A stretch of 57,250 bases of DNA from an uncultured Eubacteriales bacterium (GCA_949292795.1 CASFBR010000009.1:1-57250); one strand, 5' to 3'. Shown: positions 1 to 8,816, counted from the stretch's first letter. A program made the numbers and translations. Notes: generated by a model from the sequence alone, not told the origin.

Positions 1-1
1 C

Positions 2-496
2 ATTGCCAATATTGGCTTTGGCTTTCTTCCCACAGCCATCACCGGTATTCTTTTCGGGCCTGTGTGGGCCGCGCTTGTGGCCGGGGCCGGCGATATTTTA
101 GTGGCGCTGATGGGCCCTTACGGCTATTTTCCGCCTATGACGCTTTCCGCACTGCTGACCGGCGTTCTCTACGGTCTGTTTCTTTACCGAAAAAAAGCCG
201 GCACTGCACGGATTGCCCTGTGCGTGCTCACAGAAAGCATTCTGGTAAGTATTCTTTTACAGACGTTCTGGCTGACGCTGCTCACCGGAAAGGCTTATGT
301 TATACTGCTTCCGGCCCGTCTGATACAAAATCTCATCACCATCCCGGTAAGCATCATCTGTATACGCCTGGCCGCCTATCCGGTCATCCGGCTTCTTCCA
401 AAAACGGTTTCCGTAACCATGGCGGCCCCCTCCGGCGCACCGCACCGCCATACACACCGCACCGGCACGCTTTTTTGGCGCGGCCGCAAATCATAA
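2..496 (+). CDS. folT: Folate-type ECF transporter S component, 3' part
   Basis: This is the C-terminal part of a small, very hydrophobic membrane protein. The reading frame is open from the left edge, so the true start lies outside the window. About 164 residues are visible. The stretch with FGPVWAALVAGAGDILVAL followed by GPYGYFPPMTLSALLTG is typical of the folate-family S components of energy-coupling factor transporters. These bind a vitamin in the membrane and dock on the shared EcfT/EcfA energising module. At least three further hydrophobic segments follow, and then a basic tail rich in His and Arg. No EcfA or EcfT gene is visible, so the protein presumably uses a shared module encoded elsewhere. 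The next gene starts 12 bp after the stop and may be co-transcribed. The family call is good; folate as the substrate is inferred from the family. Confidence 0.75.
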   Translation: MANIGFGFLPTAITGILFGPVWAALVAGAGDILVALMGPYGYFPPMTLSALLTGVLYGLFLYRKKAGTARIALCVLTESILVSILLQTFWLTLLTGKAYVILLPARLIQNLITIPVSIICIRLAAYPVIRLLPKTVSVTMAAPSGAPHRHTHRTGTLFWRGRKS

Positions 497-508
497 AGGA
501 GTGTGTCT

Positions 509-1651
509 ATGACAGCAATCAAAGCCTTCCGGCAGACTTTTTTTAAAACAACCCGGCAGGGCATCTTTTTTGACAATGCCTCCATGGGCCCGGTCAGCCC
601 CGCGGTGACCGAGGCGATGAGCAGCTGTATGGAGCTGCGGGAATCTATGCCTATGAAATATTATCAGTATGCCGACCGCATTTTTCCGCAGTGCCGCGCA
701 CGGCTGGCCGCCCTGATCCACGCAGCTCCCGAAGAAATCGCCTTTACAGAAAATGTTGCCTACGGTATCAACTGCGCGGCTAACGCCCTCCCATTGTCCC
801 CCGGGGACAATGTCATCCTTTGTGACCGGGAATTTTCTTCCAATGTTTATCCATGGCTTTTGCTTGAGCGCACAAAGCAGGTTCAGGCCCGTATCATTCC
901 CAATGATGGCGGCGGTCTGACCGTTGCGGCTCTGGAAAAATACGCAGATAAACGGACCCGGGCCGTATCGGTCAGCAGTGTGGAATTTGCCGACGGCTAT
1001 GCCGCCGATCTTGCAGCGATCGGCCAGTGGTGCAAAGACCACGGCGCCTTTTTCATTGTCGACTGCGCCCAGTCGCTCGGCGTCCTTCCGATGGATGTCC
1101 GAAAATATTCCATTGATATGATGGCGGGCCTTTCCTCCAAATGGCTTCTTGGCCCTTTTGCCACCGGCTTTCTTTATGTACGAAAAGCGCTTCTTCCCCA
1201 ACTGACGCCACCCTTTGTGGGAGCGGACAGCGTCACCGTGGATGTGGATTCCACCGATTACCGGCTAAAGCTTAAACCCGATGCCTCCCGCTTTGAGACC
1301 GGGCTGCCCAATGCACCGGGCATTGCCGGGCTTAACGCCGCGCTCGGATTTATGGAAAAGACCGGTCCTGAAGCGATTTATGCACAGGCATGGCAGGTCA
1401 GCGGCCACTTTATCCACAGGCTTTACGAGCTTCCTGTACAGTTGGCTTTATGCACGGCCTCCGATGCTTCCCGCTCAACAATCGTCTCCTTTCAGACAAA
1501 CGATACGCGGGCAGCCTATGAATATCTGCGCAGCAACCGCATTGCCTGCGCTTACCGCTGCGGTTTTATCCGCACCGGCATCCACGGCTACAACACCATT
1601 GATGAGGCAGATGAGGTCATCTCTGTTTTAAAAAAATTTCTTTCAAAATAG
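509..1651 (+). CDS. Aminotransferase class V-fold PLP enzyme (cysteine desulfurase-like)
   Basis: A fold-type I PLP enzyme of about 380 residues. Visible landmarks are the N-terminal FDNASMGPVSPAV segment, the cofactor-binding Asp in FIVDCAQSLGVLP, and the Schiff-base lysine (about residue 211) in GLSSKWLLGPFATGFLY. These are typical of the class V group that includes cysteine desulfurases, selenocysteine lyases and isopenicillin N epimerase-like enzymes. The mobile Cys loop that defines true IscS/SufS desulfurases is not evident, and there is no iscU or sufU nearby, so the substrate is unknown. I chose ATG 509 over GTG 503. The AAAGGA Shine-Dalgarno at 495-500 is 8 nt from 509 but only 2 nt from 503. 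A GC-rich hairpin follows the stop. Confidence 0.8.
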   Translation: MTAIKAFRQTFFKTTRQGIFFDNASMGPVSPAVTEAMSSCMELRESMPMKYYQYADRIFPQCRARLAALIHAAPEEIAFTENVAYGINCAANALPLSPGDNVILCDREFSSNVYPWLLLERTKQVQARIIPNDGGGLTVAALEKYADKRTRAVSVSSVEFADGYAADLAAIGQWCKDHGAFFIVDCAQSLGVLPMDVRKYSIDMMAGLSSKWLLGPFATGFLYVRKALLPQLTPPFVGADSVTVDVDSTDYRLKLKPDASRFETGLPNAPGIAGLNAALGFMEKTGPEAIYAQAWQVSGHFIHRLYELPVQLALCTASDASRSTIVSFQTNDTRAAYEYLRSNRIACAYRCGFIRTGIHGYNTIDEADEVISVLKKFLSK

Positions 1652-1680
1652 CAGTGTTATAGCAGCGTTTCAAAATAGCA

Positions 1681-1712
1681 GCGCCAGTGCAGGCGGCACC
1701 GGCGCTGTACAT
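1681..1712 (+). terminator. Hairpin after the aminotransferase gene
   Basis: A GC-rich inverted repeat with arms GCGCCaGTG and CACcGGCGC occupies 1681-1705, about 30 bp after the stop of the class V aminotransferase, and is followed by a short T-containing tail. It is a likely intrinsic terminator with a weak T tract. Confidence 0.45.
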
Positions 1713-1776
1713 TTTGCCTGAAAATTTGCATAAAAATAATATTTCTGCACATTCTGTTCCCGAGGACGGTGATTTT

Positions 1777-1974
1777 ATGGATTTGTATAATCAGCTGCTT
1801 CGTCTGGGAATGGCCCTGGCAATTCTTGATGATGATGTCTTTACACGGCGAAGCGGGCCAATGACCGAAGCCGAAAAGGAGGAGCTCATCAACCGGGCCA
1901 GGGATAGCAGAAGCGGCGAGGCGCTTGCTGTTGTTTTAAATCAGCTCACAGACAGCGGGACGCAGACGTTCTAA
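1777..1974 (+). CDS. Small protein of unknown function (65 residues)
   Basis: I do not recognise this protein. The open frame extends upstream to 1687, but that part crosses the preceding terminator hairpin. ATG 1777, with a GAGG-containing ribosome site 8 nt upstream, gives a more natural product beginning MDLYNQLLRLGMALA. The sequence is mostly helical and polar, with an acidic DDD stretch and the segment MTEAEKEELINRARD, and looks like a small soluble protein. No signal peptide, membrane segment or metal motif is seen. It faces the minus-strand lectin-like gene; between the two stops lies a perfect 11-bp inverted repeat with arms GACAGGGGAAA and TTTCCCCTGTC (2023-2048). Confidence 0.45.
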   Translation: MDLYNQLLRLGMALAILDDDVFTRRSGPMTEAEKEELINRARDSRSGEALAVVLNQLTDSGTQTF

Positions 1975-2022
1975 TATGCTGCGCACTGGTGCAGCGGATT
2001 TTTCCAATTTGTACGCAGGCCG

Positions 2023-2048
2023 GACAGGGGAAAGGTATTTCCCCTGTC
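2023..2048. terminator. Perfect inverted repeat between convergent genes
   Basis: GACAGGGGAAA and TTTCCCCTGTC flank a 4-nt loop between the stops of the small plus-strand gene and the minus-strand lectin-like gene. There is no T tract on either side, so it may act as a stabilising or rho-assisted 3' end rather than a classic intrinsic terminator. Confidence 0.45.
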
Positions 2049-2058
2049 TCCTGCCCGG

Positions 2059-3081
2059 TTAACGGGATACCTCGTTTTCATACTCGCATACATAGCCGAT
2101 CTGGCCCTGCGCATACGACACTGCTTCGATTATATTATTTCTCTGGTCATTAAACGTCCATCCAATATCCTGCCCGTCATAAGCGACATTCCACAGACAC
2201 AGATAGCTTTCCTTCGTCCCATCTGCATCGGTCAGACTTGGCTCACCGGGATACCATTTTTCAAAAGACCACGGCTCTCCCGTAATCCATGCCGTCTCGC
2301 CCCACGCGTCACTGTCCGACTCCAGGCAGGCGCCCAGCCACAAAAAGGTCAGATCATGCTGAGACGCCAGGCCGCTGACCGTCTCATATTCTTCCGGCGA
2401 CGTGACCGTTGCCAGATGCCCGCCGCGTTCTTCACAGGCACGCTTTGCTTCCTCCCAGGTCACATCCCCGGCAATAATCTCATAGGTATGCTCGATCGTA
2501 ACAGGCGGCTGTGTCTCCTGTGTAGAGGGCTGCGTTTCCGGCGCGGATTGCGGTGTCTCCGGCGGCGTTGGCTGGTTCTGTGTCCCAGAGGCGGGCGTCT
2601 CCGCAGAATCCGGCTGAGTCTCTGTCCCGGAGGCGGACGTCTCCGGCGAATCCGGCATGATCTGCTCAAATGGCGTCGTTTCTTTTGCACTTATTCCGGC
2701 ACTTCCCCTGCTGCCGCCTGACTGAAATGGCAGACGGTGATTGATCAGCACAAAAACTCCCAGCGCCACGGCCGCAGCCGCCACCACTGCGGCTGCAATA
2801 AGAATAATAATCAGTCCGGCGCGCCCTTTTTTCTTCGGCGGCTCCGGCGGCGTATAAAGGCTCTGATCCATCATGCGAAAATGGCCGTCATCCGGCGTCT
2901 CCGGCGGCGCTTCAAAATCCGCCAGCAGCTCATCCGGGAGCGGCGAGCCATCATTGGTACAAAAACGTGACCACGTCTCAATGACCTTTCCACAGGTCGG
3001 ACATCTTGGGATTTTCTTACCGCATGCGGTACAGAATCTGGAATCATCAGGAAGCTCCTGATGGCAAAAAGGACATTTCAT
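2059..3081 (-). CDS. Zinc-ribbon / transmembrane / C-type lectin-like domain protein
   Basis: A 340-residue protein in three parts. Residues 1-50 hold two zinc ribbons, with CxxC pairs in MKCPFC, CTACGKKIPRCPTCG and RFCTNDG. A single membrane segment rich in Ile, Ala and Val lies near residues 88-112. A Pro/Thr/Glu/Ser linker of about 70 residues follows. The last 140 residues form a C-type-lectin-like fold: WEEAKRACEERGGHLATVTS, the WLG strand, CLWN, and the final Cys in GYVCEYENE. The likely topology is a cytoplasmic zinc ribbon with the lectin domain outside the cell. Carbohydrate or protein binding is inferred; the calcium-site EPN/QPD motif is not obvious. The start is supported by an AAAGG site. 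It appears to be a single-gene unit. Confidence 0.75.
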   Translation of the reverse strand: MKCPFCHQELPDDSRFCTACGKKIPRCPTCGKVIETWSRFCTNDGSPLPDELLADFEAPPETPDDGHFRMMDQSLYTPPEPPKKKGRAGLIIILIAAAVVAAAAVALGVFVLINHRLPFQSGGSRGSAGISAKETTPFEQIMPDSPETSASGTETQPDSAETPASGTQNQPTPPETPQSAPETQPSTQETQPPVTIEHTYEIIAGDVTWEEAKRACEERGGHLATVTSPEEYETVSGLASQHDLTFLWLGACLESDSDAWGETAWITGEPWSFEKWYPGEPSLTDADGTKESYLCLWNVAYDGQDIGWTFNDQRNNIIEAVSYAQGQIGYVCEYENEVSR

Positions 3082-3204
3082 AACCTTTGCATCCTTTCCT
3101 TCGTCTCTCTTGTAAAAATCGGGATATATTGATAAGTCCGTCTTGATATGTCAATCGTTCTGTTTTTATAAATTTATAGTAGCACAGACTTGCAGGAAAA
3201 ACAA

Positions 3205-3280
3205 GCGGCGGTCGCCACTCGATGATCGTTGCCCGTCGGATGTCCGCCCGTGCAGGCGCGGCCGCCCTCCTGGCATAACA
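3205..3280. repeat. Intergenic repeat, copy A
   Basis: This GC-rich stretch shares GCCACTCGATG, TTGCCCGTCGGATG and CCGC.CGTGCA with three other intergenic stretches at 30001-30110, 51402-51508 and 51565-51648. It lies directly beyond the terminator of minus-strand tRNA-Pro. It has no plausible coding content. Confidence 0.7.
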
Positions 3281-3283
3281 AAA

Positions 3284-3312
3284 GCGGGAGCTCCAAAATC
3301 GGAACTCCCGCT
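3284..3312 (-). terminator. Intrinsic terminator of tRNA-Pro
   Basis: GCGGGAGctcc and ggaaCTCCCGC form a stem 15 bp downstream of the tRNA on the minus strand. On that strand the stem is followed by CTTTTGTT. Confidence 0.7.
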
Positions 3313-3326
3313 TCTTTATTCATTCA

Positions 3327-3400
3327 TCGGAGTGACAAGATTCGAACTTGCGACCTCTTGAACCCCATTCAAGCGCACTACCAAACTGTGCTACACCCCG
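3327..3400 (-). tRNA. tRNA-Pro (anticodon GGG)
   Basis: The reverse complement starts CGGGGTGTAGCACAG and ends GTCACTCCG plus discriminator A. The acceptor stem pairs with one G-U. The anticodon arm is CTTGA-ATGGGGT-TCAAG, placing GGG at positions 34-36, and the T arm contains GTTCGAAT. No CCA is encoded. The gene is alone, with its own promoter and terminator. Confidence 0.93.
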
Positions 3401-3411
3401 GCGACTCATAT

Positions 3412-3440
3412 ATCATATCAGAACCGGGAATTAATGTCAA
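3412..3440 (-). promoter_or_regulatory. Sigma-A-type promoter of tRNA-Pro
   Basis: On the minus strand TTGACA (3435-3440) is followed after exactly 17 bp by TATGAT (3412-3417), 12 bp upstream of the tRNA 5' end. This is close to consensus. Confidence 0.8.
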
Positions 3441-3551
3441 GAATTTTTCCAAATTTCATCCGGTCAGGGTAAGTGCCGCCCCGCCGGCACAGATTTTTCC
3501 CCATATGCGTCCAGGTGATTAGATATATTGATTATGATATGGCATTTAAAA

Positions 3552-3589
3552 TTGATTTTTTTGTGCAAAATATATATAATAAACTTAAG
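3552..3589 (+). promoter_or_regulatory. Promoter of the ABC transporter operon with a TTAAG box
   Basis: TTGATT (3552-3557), a 17-bp spacer and TATAAT (3575-3580) lie 35 bp upstream of the ABC ATPase start. A CTTAAG element follows at 3584-3589, near the expected transcription start. The same CTTAAG word recurs upstream of the response regulator and of the second ABC operon. Confidence 0.7.
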
Positions 3590-3615
3590 AATAAATATAA
3601 GCAAGGATGATGCGG

Positions 3616-4299
3616 ATGGCTATACTCGAATTACAAAATGTCCACTATACTTATCAGAATCCATACCAGAAAGTCGAAGCGCTTAAAGGGATTTCCCACA
3701 GCTTTGACACCGGGCTTGTCTACGCCATTGCCGGAAGCTCGGGCAGCGGCAAGACGACCCTTCTATCCCTCATGGCCGGACTGGATCTGCCCACCAGTGG
3801 AACGATTCTCTGCGATGGCGTTTCTACCGCTCAGATGAAGCTGGAGCAGTACCGCCGGGAAAAGGTTGCCGTCATCTACCAGAGCTTCCGCCTGTTCCCG
3901 CTGCTGACGATCGCGGAAAATGTCATGTACCCGATGGAGCTTAAAGGCATGTCTCCAAAGGATGCCCGCAGCCGGGCCGCCGGGCTGCTTGCACAGGTCA
4001 ATCTCCCTCAGACCGTTTTCAACCGCTTTCCCGCCATGCTCTCCGGAGGGGAGCAGCAGCGCGCGGCCATCGCCCGGGCGCTTGGGATGGATACAAAAAT
4101 ACTGCTGGCGGATGAACCCACAGGCAACCTTGATACGGCCAACAGTGAAAATATTTTCTCGATTCTTGAAAACCTGGCCCATTTAAAGGGCTACTGTGTC
4201 ATTATCGTCACCCACAACCCCGAACTCGTAGCCCGTGCCGATCAGGTGCTCAGGCTCCAGGACGGCATGATCATTGAACACAGGGGGGATTTGCAATGA
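3616..4299 (+). CDS. ABC transporter ATP-binding protein (LolD/MacB type)
   Basis: A 227-residue nucleotide-binding subunit of the group that pairs with FtsX-type permeases. The Walker A is GSSGSGKTT, the signature is LSGGEQQRAAIARAL, the Walker B is ILLADEPTG, followed by the D-loop NLDTANS and the switch His in IVTHNPELV. ATG 3616 is preferred over 3607 because AAGGA at 3603-3607 is then correctly spaced. The gene overlaps the permease by ATGA (4296-4299), so the two are translationally coupled. Such pairs can export peptides or lipids, sense antibiotics, or act mechanically; the sequence does not say which. No adaptor protein is encoded in this operon. Confidence 0.9.
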   Translation: MAILELQNVHYTYQNPYQKVEALKGISHSFDTGLVYAIAGSSGSGKTTLLSLMAGLDLPTSGTILCDGVSTAQMKLEQYRREKVAVIYQSFRLFPLLTIAENVMYPMELKGMSPKDARSRAAGLLAQVNLPQTVFNRFPAMLSGGEQQRAAIARALGMDTKILLADEPTGNLDTANSENIFSILENLAHLKGYCVIIVTHNPELVARADQVLRLQDGMIIEHRGDLQ

Positions 4300-7200
4300 T
4301 GATCCTGCGCAACGGCATCCGCTCCGCCCTGCGGGCCCGGGGGCGGACGGTTTTATTTTTTTCACTGATCCTTCTGCTTTGTGCCGTACTGACACTTGCG
4401 CTTGGTATGTGGAGTTACAGTGCCCGCACACTGTCTGACATGGATGACAATTACACCAGCGTCGCCCTGATCGAGTATATGGGTGAGAATTACCCGGCGG
4501 CCGATATGGCCGACGCCGATGCCCGCGATGCTGCCACCGCTCTAAATGATGACAGCATCTTTAAAATTCCGGGCATCCGTCTGTGGGAACGGACGGATCA
4601 GACCTTTGCCGCCATGGATGGCTATACGCGTACCGCCGGCACGATCCCCTACGAAGATTATTACGTTTTTGTCTCTTCCGATCTGACGCCTATGTACCGC
4701 GAAGGCACCGAGTGGACAAATGATCCTTCCAGAATCCCGGAAAACTGTATTCTTATTGATACCGTAACGACTGACCGGACATATTATGCCAGCGGCTTAG
4801 AGCCTTACTTCGTTCCGCGTTATTACCGGATCGACGGTAAGCTTTACCGCTACACACTCCAGGATGGAGCAGTGACCATGGCGCCTGTGGACGCCTCCCA
4901 GCTTCCGGAGCGCTATTTCCTTATAGATGGAGAGGATGGCCAATATTTCAACGTCAACCTGACAGGCTATGGTAATGCGATCGAATCGGAAGCCGTGCTC
5001 TGCTACTATAACCCTGCCACCGGACTTTACGGTGTGCCCGGGCAGGAGCTTTACGCCTATATCGGCTCATTGGACCGTATTTTGCACGGTCATAGCCTCA
5101 AAGAAGGAACGATTGCTGTCATCGAGACCAGAGACACCGGCTTTGTGGCCGAATCCGGAAAATCTTATGTGTTTCATACCGTTTCTGTGGACACAGGCAC
5201 AAAAAATACGACGCTCGCCCTCACCGATTTTTACGATGGCTGTGAAACGCCGCCATATATGGAGGTGTCCGGCGAAGCTGATCCGCAGATCGAACAAAGT
5301 CTGTTTTACAGTCAGGCATCCCGCTATGCCCTTGCCAACAATTACATCCGCCTGGAAGCCAGCGATCATATAAGTGCGATGGAATGCTTCCAACAGGGGG
5401 CTGTTTTTCTGGAGCAGGGCCGTTTCCCTGAAGCCGGGGAAACGGGCGTGTGCGTCCTTGATGGCTGGACAGCCGAACAGATGGCGCTTTCTCCCGGCGA
5501 TACCGTCACGGTCAGGCTGCTCACCTCCAGCGAAAATGACCGCTTTGACCTGACAGAAACGTCCGACAGCCGTACGCTGAAAGTTACCGGCATCACCAAT
5601 CCGTCCGGGGATTATACCGGATGTGTGTGGGTATCTTCCGCCGAGGGCGGCTTTAAAGAGCCGCTCTTTGGCGACCTTCTCGGACAGGCGGTTCTTGAAA
5701 ATCCGCTTGCTCTGCGGGCCGCAGATGCCCTTGAATCCATCATGCCCTCCGGTGTGCGCGTCACGCTTTATGACCAGGGCTATGCCCAGGCAGCCCAGCC
5801 GTTAAAGGCAATGGAAGCGGCCTCCATGGGCATTGCCGCAGCCTGCATCTGTGCCTGCCTTGTTGTCCTTTTTCTTTTTGCGTTTCTGTTTGTGGGACGT
5901 CAGAAGGAAAATGCGCTGATCCTTTCATCTCTTGGCACGCCGGTTTCAAAAATACGGCTCTGGCTGCTGTCCGGTGCGGCGGTTATTGCCGGTGCTGCTG
6001 TGATCATCGGAACCCTTGCCGGAAACCTGCTGTTTGAAAGACTGCTTAAGGCCGCACAGTCTTTGGCACAAAACCTCTATTCGGTCGACCTGCGATACAG
6101 CGCGTCTGCCGGCGCCGTTAAATCAACGGCAATCCCAACGGTACTGCCGCTGTGGGTAAAGGCCGCGGCCGGTCTGATCGTTTTTGTACTGGCCCTCATC
6201 ATGTGTCTGATCTTTTTGCGCCGGATGCACACTCAGTCCTCACCCAAAAGAGGCAAAGCGATTGCGCGGGTGCCTAAAGGCCAGACCACTTCGGCCGGAA
6301 AAGGCGCCGTGCGCTTTGCCCTAATAAGTGCCCGCCGCGGCGGCCGGCGCTCATTGGCTGTCCCTGCGGTTTCTATGATCCTCACGCTGCTTCGTGGAAT
6401 ACTTTTTGGCAGTTCTTCAGGCTGGGAGCACCAGCTTGAAGCATTATATGATACGTCCCGCCTTTTTGGACAGGTCACAAGCAGCAACGGCAGACAGTCC
6501 ACCAACCTTATGGTTTCCGCACAAAATGCCCGGCTGCTTTGGGAATCCGGCTGCCTTGATAATATTGCCGTAAGTATGGACTGGCACTATTGGTTTGCCA
6601 CAGACATGCCCTATTTTACCGCTGCTCAAACCGACCAGCGCAACACCTGGATTTCTGATCAGCCCAGGCTCATCGCTCTTAATGACCTGTCGGCTGCTCC
6701 GGATTTTTATTATGGGAGCAGCCCTGAAATACAGTGGCTTGACGGCTGGGATGAGGGCTTTTTGGCAGAATCCGGACAAACCTCCGTCCTGGACAGTATT
6801 TATTATTACTACAATGATCCGCCGGTTATGCAGTGGCAGACCTACCCGTGTCTGGTCAGCCAGAGCTTTCTTGAAAGCCATGGCCTCTCGCTTGGGGATT
6901 GCTTTGACATCTCGACGCGCCTGAGCAACATCTCGGACGACGAAAAAGCCATCGTTTCCCTGACCTTTTCCATCGTTGGCGCTTACGCCGGCTCAGAACA
7001 CGCCGGGGAAATTTATGTCCCGCTGTATTTCTGGTGTGACCCCGAATGGATCACCGGAAAAAGCGCGCCGTTAGCTCAGGGCGAGCGGCCAACCGCTGAT
7101 TTTGTCTCACACGCGGAGCGGGACGCCTATTTTTACAGCATATCCACCTTTACAACCTGCCGTTTTACGCTAAACTCCGCGCGTTATCTGGACAGCTTCA

Positions 7201-7661
7201 AAAACTACCTTGCCCAAAATCAGATCAGTCAGGTCGGCGTTCAAAATCAGAACCGTACCACCGTTATTATCCATGACGAAGCCTTTATGGAAACCGTCAG
7301 CAGCCTAAAACGGTATATGGCGTTTGGCCAGATTCTTCTTCCCCCACTGTGCGCTGCTGTGGGACTTTTGGGATTTATCATATCCTGGCTCATGGTCAAC
7401 GGCCGGAAGATAGAGCTTGCCATAATGCGCGGGCTTGGAACGCCCCGAAGCCGGGTATTTTTCTCCTTCTTTTTAGAACAGGGAATCCTGGCCGCAGCCG
7501 GTGCAATCGCCGCAGGTCTTATCCTTACCCTGACCGGACGCACCGGCTTTGGATGGCTGGGGGCGGCTGTCTTTTTGGCATTTTATCTTGCAGGCTGCGC
7601 CCTGGCTGTGACTGCTGTCTGCCGTACAAGGCTGCTTCGGTCGCTGTCCGAGCCGGAATAG
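4296..7661 (+). CDS. FtsX-type ABC transporter permease, very large
   Basis: An 1121-residue permease. The first membrane segment lies near residues 18-40 (VLFFSLILLLCAVLTLALG). A long extracytoplasmic region of about 460 residues follows. Then come three hydrophobic segments between about 505 and 640, a second extracytoplasmic region of about 300 residues, and three final segments from about 1005 to 1110. The segments KENALILSSLGTPVSKIRLW and KIELAIMRGLGTPRSRVFF are the two cytoplasmic FtsX/MacB motifs, so this is a full two-half permease. At this length it is bigger than a typical 800-900 residue member; the extra length is in the Asp/Tyr-rich outer domains. The substrate is unknown. Confidence 0.85.
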   Translation: MMILRNGIRSALRARGRTVLFFSLILLLCAVLTLALGMWSYSARTLSDMDDNYTSVALIEYMGENYPAADMADADARDAATALNDDSIFKIPGIRLWERTDQTFAAMDGYTRTAGTIPYEDYYVFVSSDLTPMYREGTEWTNDPSRIPENCILIDTVTTDRTYYASGLEPYFVPRYYRIDGKLYRYTLQDGAVTMAPVDASQLPERYFLIDGEDGQYFNVNLTGYGNAIESEAVLCYYNPATGLYGVPGQELYAYIGSLDRILHGHSLKEGTIAVIETRDTGFVAESGKSYVFHTVSVDTGTKNTTLALTDFYDGCETPPYMEVSGEADPQIEQSLFYSQASRYALANNYIRLEASDHISAMECFQQGAVFLEQGRFPEAGETGVCVLDGWTAEQMALSPGDTVTVRLLTSSENDRFDLTETSDSRTLKVTGITNPSGDYTGCVWVSSAEGGFKEPLFGDLLGQAVLENPLALRAADALESIMPSGVRVTLYDQGYAQAAQPLKAMEAASMGIAAACICACLVVLFLFAFLFVGRQKENALILSSLGTPVSKIRLWLLSGAAVIAGAAVIIGTLAGNLLFERLLKAAQSLAQNLYSVDLRYSASAGAVKSTAIPTVLPLWVKAAAGLIVFVLALIMCLIFLRRMHTQSSPKRGKAIARVPKGQTTSAGKGAVRFALISARRGGRRSLAVPAVSMILTLLRGILFGSSSGWEHQLEALYDTSRLFGQVTSSNGRQSTNLMVSAQNARLLWESGCLDNIAVSMDWHYWFATDMPYFTAAQTDQRNTWISDQPRLIALNDLSAAPDFYYGSSPEIQWLDGWDEGFLAESGQTSVLDSIYYYYNDPPVMQWQTYPCLVSQSFLESHGLSLGDCFDISTRLSNISDDEKAIVSLTFSIVGAYAGSEHAGEIYVPLYFWCDPEWITGKSAPLAQGERPTADFVSHAERDAYFYSISTFTTCRFTLNSARYLDSFKNYLAQNQISQVGVQNQNRTTVIIHDEAFMETVSSLKRYMAFGQILLPPLCAAVGLLGFIISWLMVNGRKIELAIMRGLGTPRSRVFFSFFLEQGILAAAGAIAAGLILTLTGRTGFGWLGAAVFLAFYLAGCALAVTAVCRTRLLRSLSEPE

Positions 7662-7697
7662 GCCGCCCCGTTAAAGCATCAATAAACAAAGCCCTGC

Positions 7698-7743
7698 CAC
7701 CGTCAATTCTCAGAGTGCGCTGCTCCCGGGATTGACGGCTTTT
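7698..7743 (+). terminator. Terminator of the ABC operon, overlapping the facing gene's 3' end
   Basis: CCGTCAAT and ATTGACGG form a stem followed by CTTTTT on the plus strand, 37 bp after the permease stop. The right arm and part of the loop are also the last codons of the facing SGNH gene (stop at 7710), so one sequence serves as terminator and C-terminal coding sequence. Confidence 0.6.
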
Positions 7744-8684
7744 TGATAGCGTTTAAGCGATTCATTCCATTTTTCGTAATCCGGGTTGTTCCGGTGATCC
7801 TCAAGGCGGTAATTTTCTTTTAAATAAGCCCCCAGCCACGCCGATACCTTTACTGCCCCGGCATGGTTGAGGTGATCGCCCTTATCCCGCGTATCGGCCG
7901 CCCAGTTGATCGGTATAACATCGCTCATAAGATTCATATCGATATAGCGGACGCCGCACGCCCCGGCAAGCTCTGCGATCCCGTTGTGCCGCTCATAATT
8001 CCAGTTGACCGTACTCGGTGTGCTCACAAGCAAAAATTCGGCTCCGTAATCCTGACAAAACTGTGCCATGTCCGCTACATACTGCCAGTTCCTTTCCCGG
8101 ATTACGGCGGACTTTTCTGAAAATGCCATATAGCCCTTTCCATCGGTGCCGTCCACGGCATCATTGTAGCGGTAGCCTTTAAAATCATCCATCCATGTAT
8201 AATTGACCGAGCCGGACAGATCGCCGAAGTTCAGCGACTTCCACCGGTCGTGATAGCGAAAAATCGAAAAAAGGTTTTCCACCCGGTTCATCACCGCCGC
8301 TTCCGGCGTAAAGTTCCGGTAAATGGCGTTTGTCTCCAAAATCACGACCTTCGGCGTCTGATTTTCAAAGGCCTGGTGCAGATAATTTTCCGACTCATAT
8401 AAAAATTGTCCCGGCGTCCCGCACACATACGATGTAATGCCCTGCTGCCCCCACATCTGCATCGGCGAGATCGAGCTGTACGATTCGCTGTCGCCAAGCA
8501 CAAGCACATCGATGGAATCCGCCCGCTCACCGAGAATACCATTAGCTGACGGTTCCTCCATCCCAAACGCCTTCATATTATTTTTAGGCAGAAAAAATGC
8601 GGATACAAGCGCCAGCAGCACGGCCAGTCCCGTTAAAAAGGCAATGCTGGCCGCGGTCTTTTTCAGTATATTTTTTATATTCAT
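7710..8684 (-). CDS. SGNH-fold membrane-anchored protein, DltD/AlgX-like partner of MBOAT
   Basis: A 324-residue protein with one N-terminal membrane anchor (about residues 10-33) and an outer SGNH-like domain. The nucleophile block is VLVLGDSESYSSISP and the C-terminal Asp/His block is GDHLNHAGA. This arrangement matches the SGNH proteins that work with MBOAT acyltransferases, such as DltD for D-alanyl transfer and the alginate/cellulose acetylation partners. As the last gene of the dlt-like operon it probably transfers, or helps hand on, the acyl group outside the membrane. ATG 8684 has GGAGG 7 nt upstream, so I prefer it to the longer frame. The stop lies inside the facing terminator. There are 132 bp between it and the MBOAT stop, so expression may be partly separate. 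Confidence 0.78.
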   Translation of the reverse strand: MNIKNILKKTAASIAFLTGLAVLLALVSAFFLPKNNMKAFGMEEPSANGILGERADSIDVLVLGDSESYSSISPMQMWGQQGITSYVCGTPGQFLYESENYLHQAFENQTPKVVILETNAIYRNFTPEAAVMNRVENLFSIFRYHDRWKSLNFGDLSGSVNYTWMDDFKGYRYNDAVDGTDGKGYMAFSEKSAVIRERNWQYVADMAQFCQDYGAEFLLVSTPSTVNWNYERHNGIAELAGACGVRYIDMNLMSDVIPINWAADTRDKGDHLNHAGAVKVSAWLGAYLKENYRLEDHRNNPDYEKWNESLKRYQKAVNPGSSAL

Positions 8685-8816
8685 TCGCATCCTCCATTTC
8701 CATTGCTGCAAATTTTCCCCTTACCTAACATCCGTTTCCTCCGCTTCTGCTGCCGCTGCTTCAGCGGAAAATTTATGCTTTGGCCGGGCCAAATTGGCCG
8801 GCAAAGCGACTGCTTA

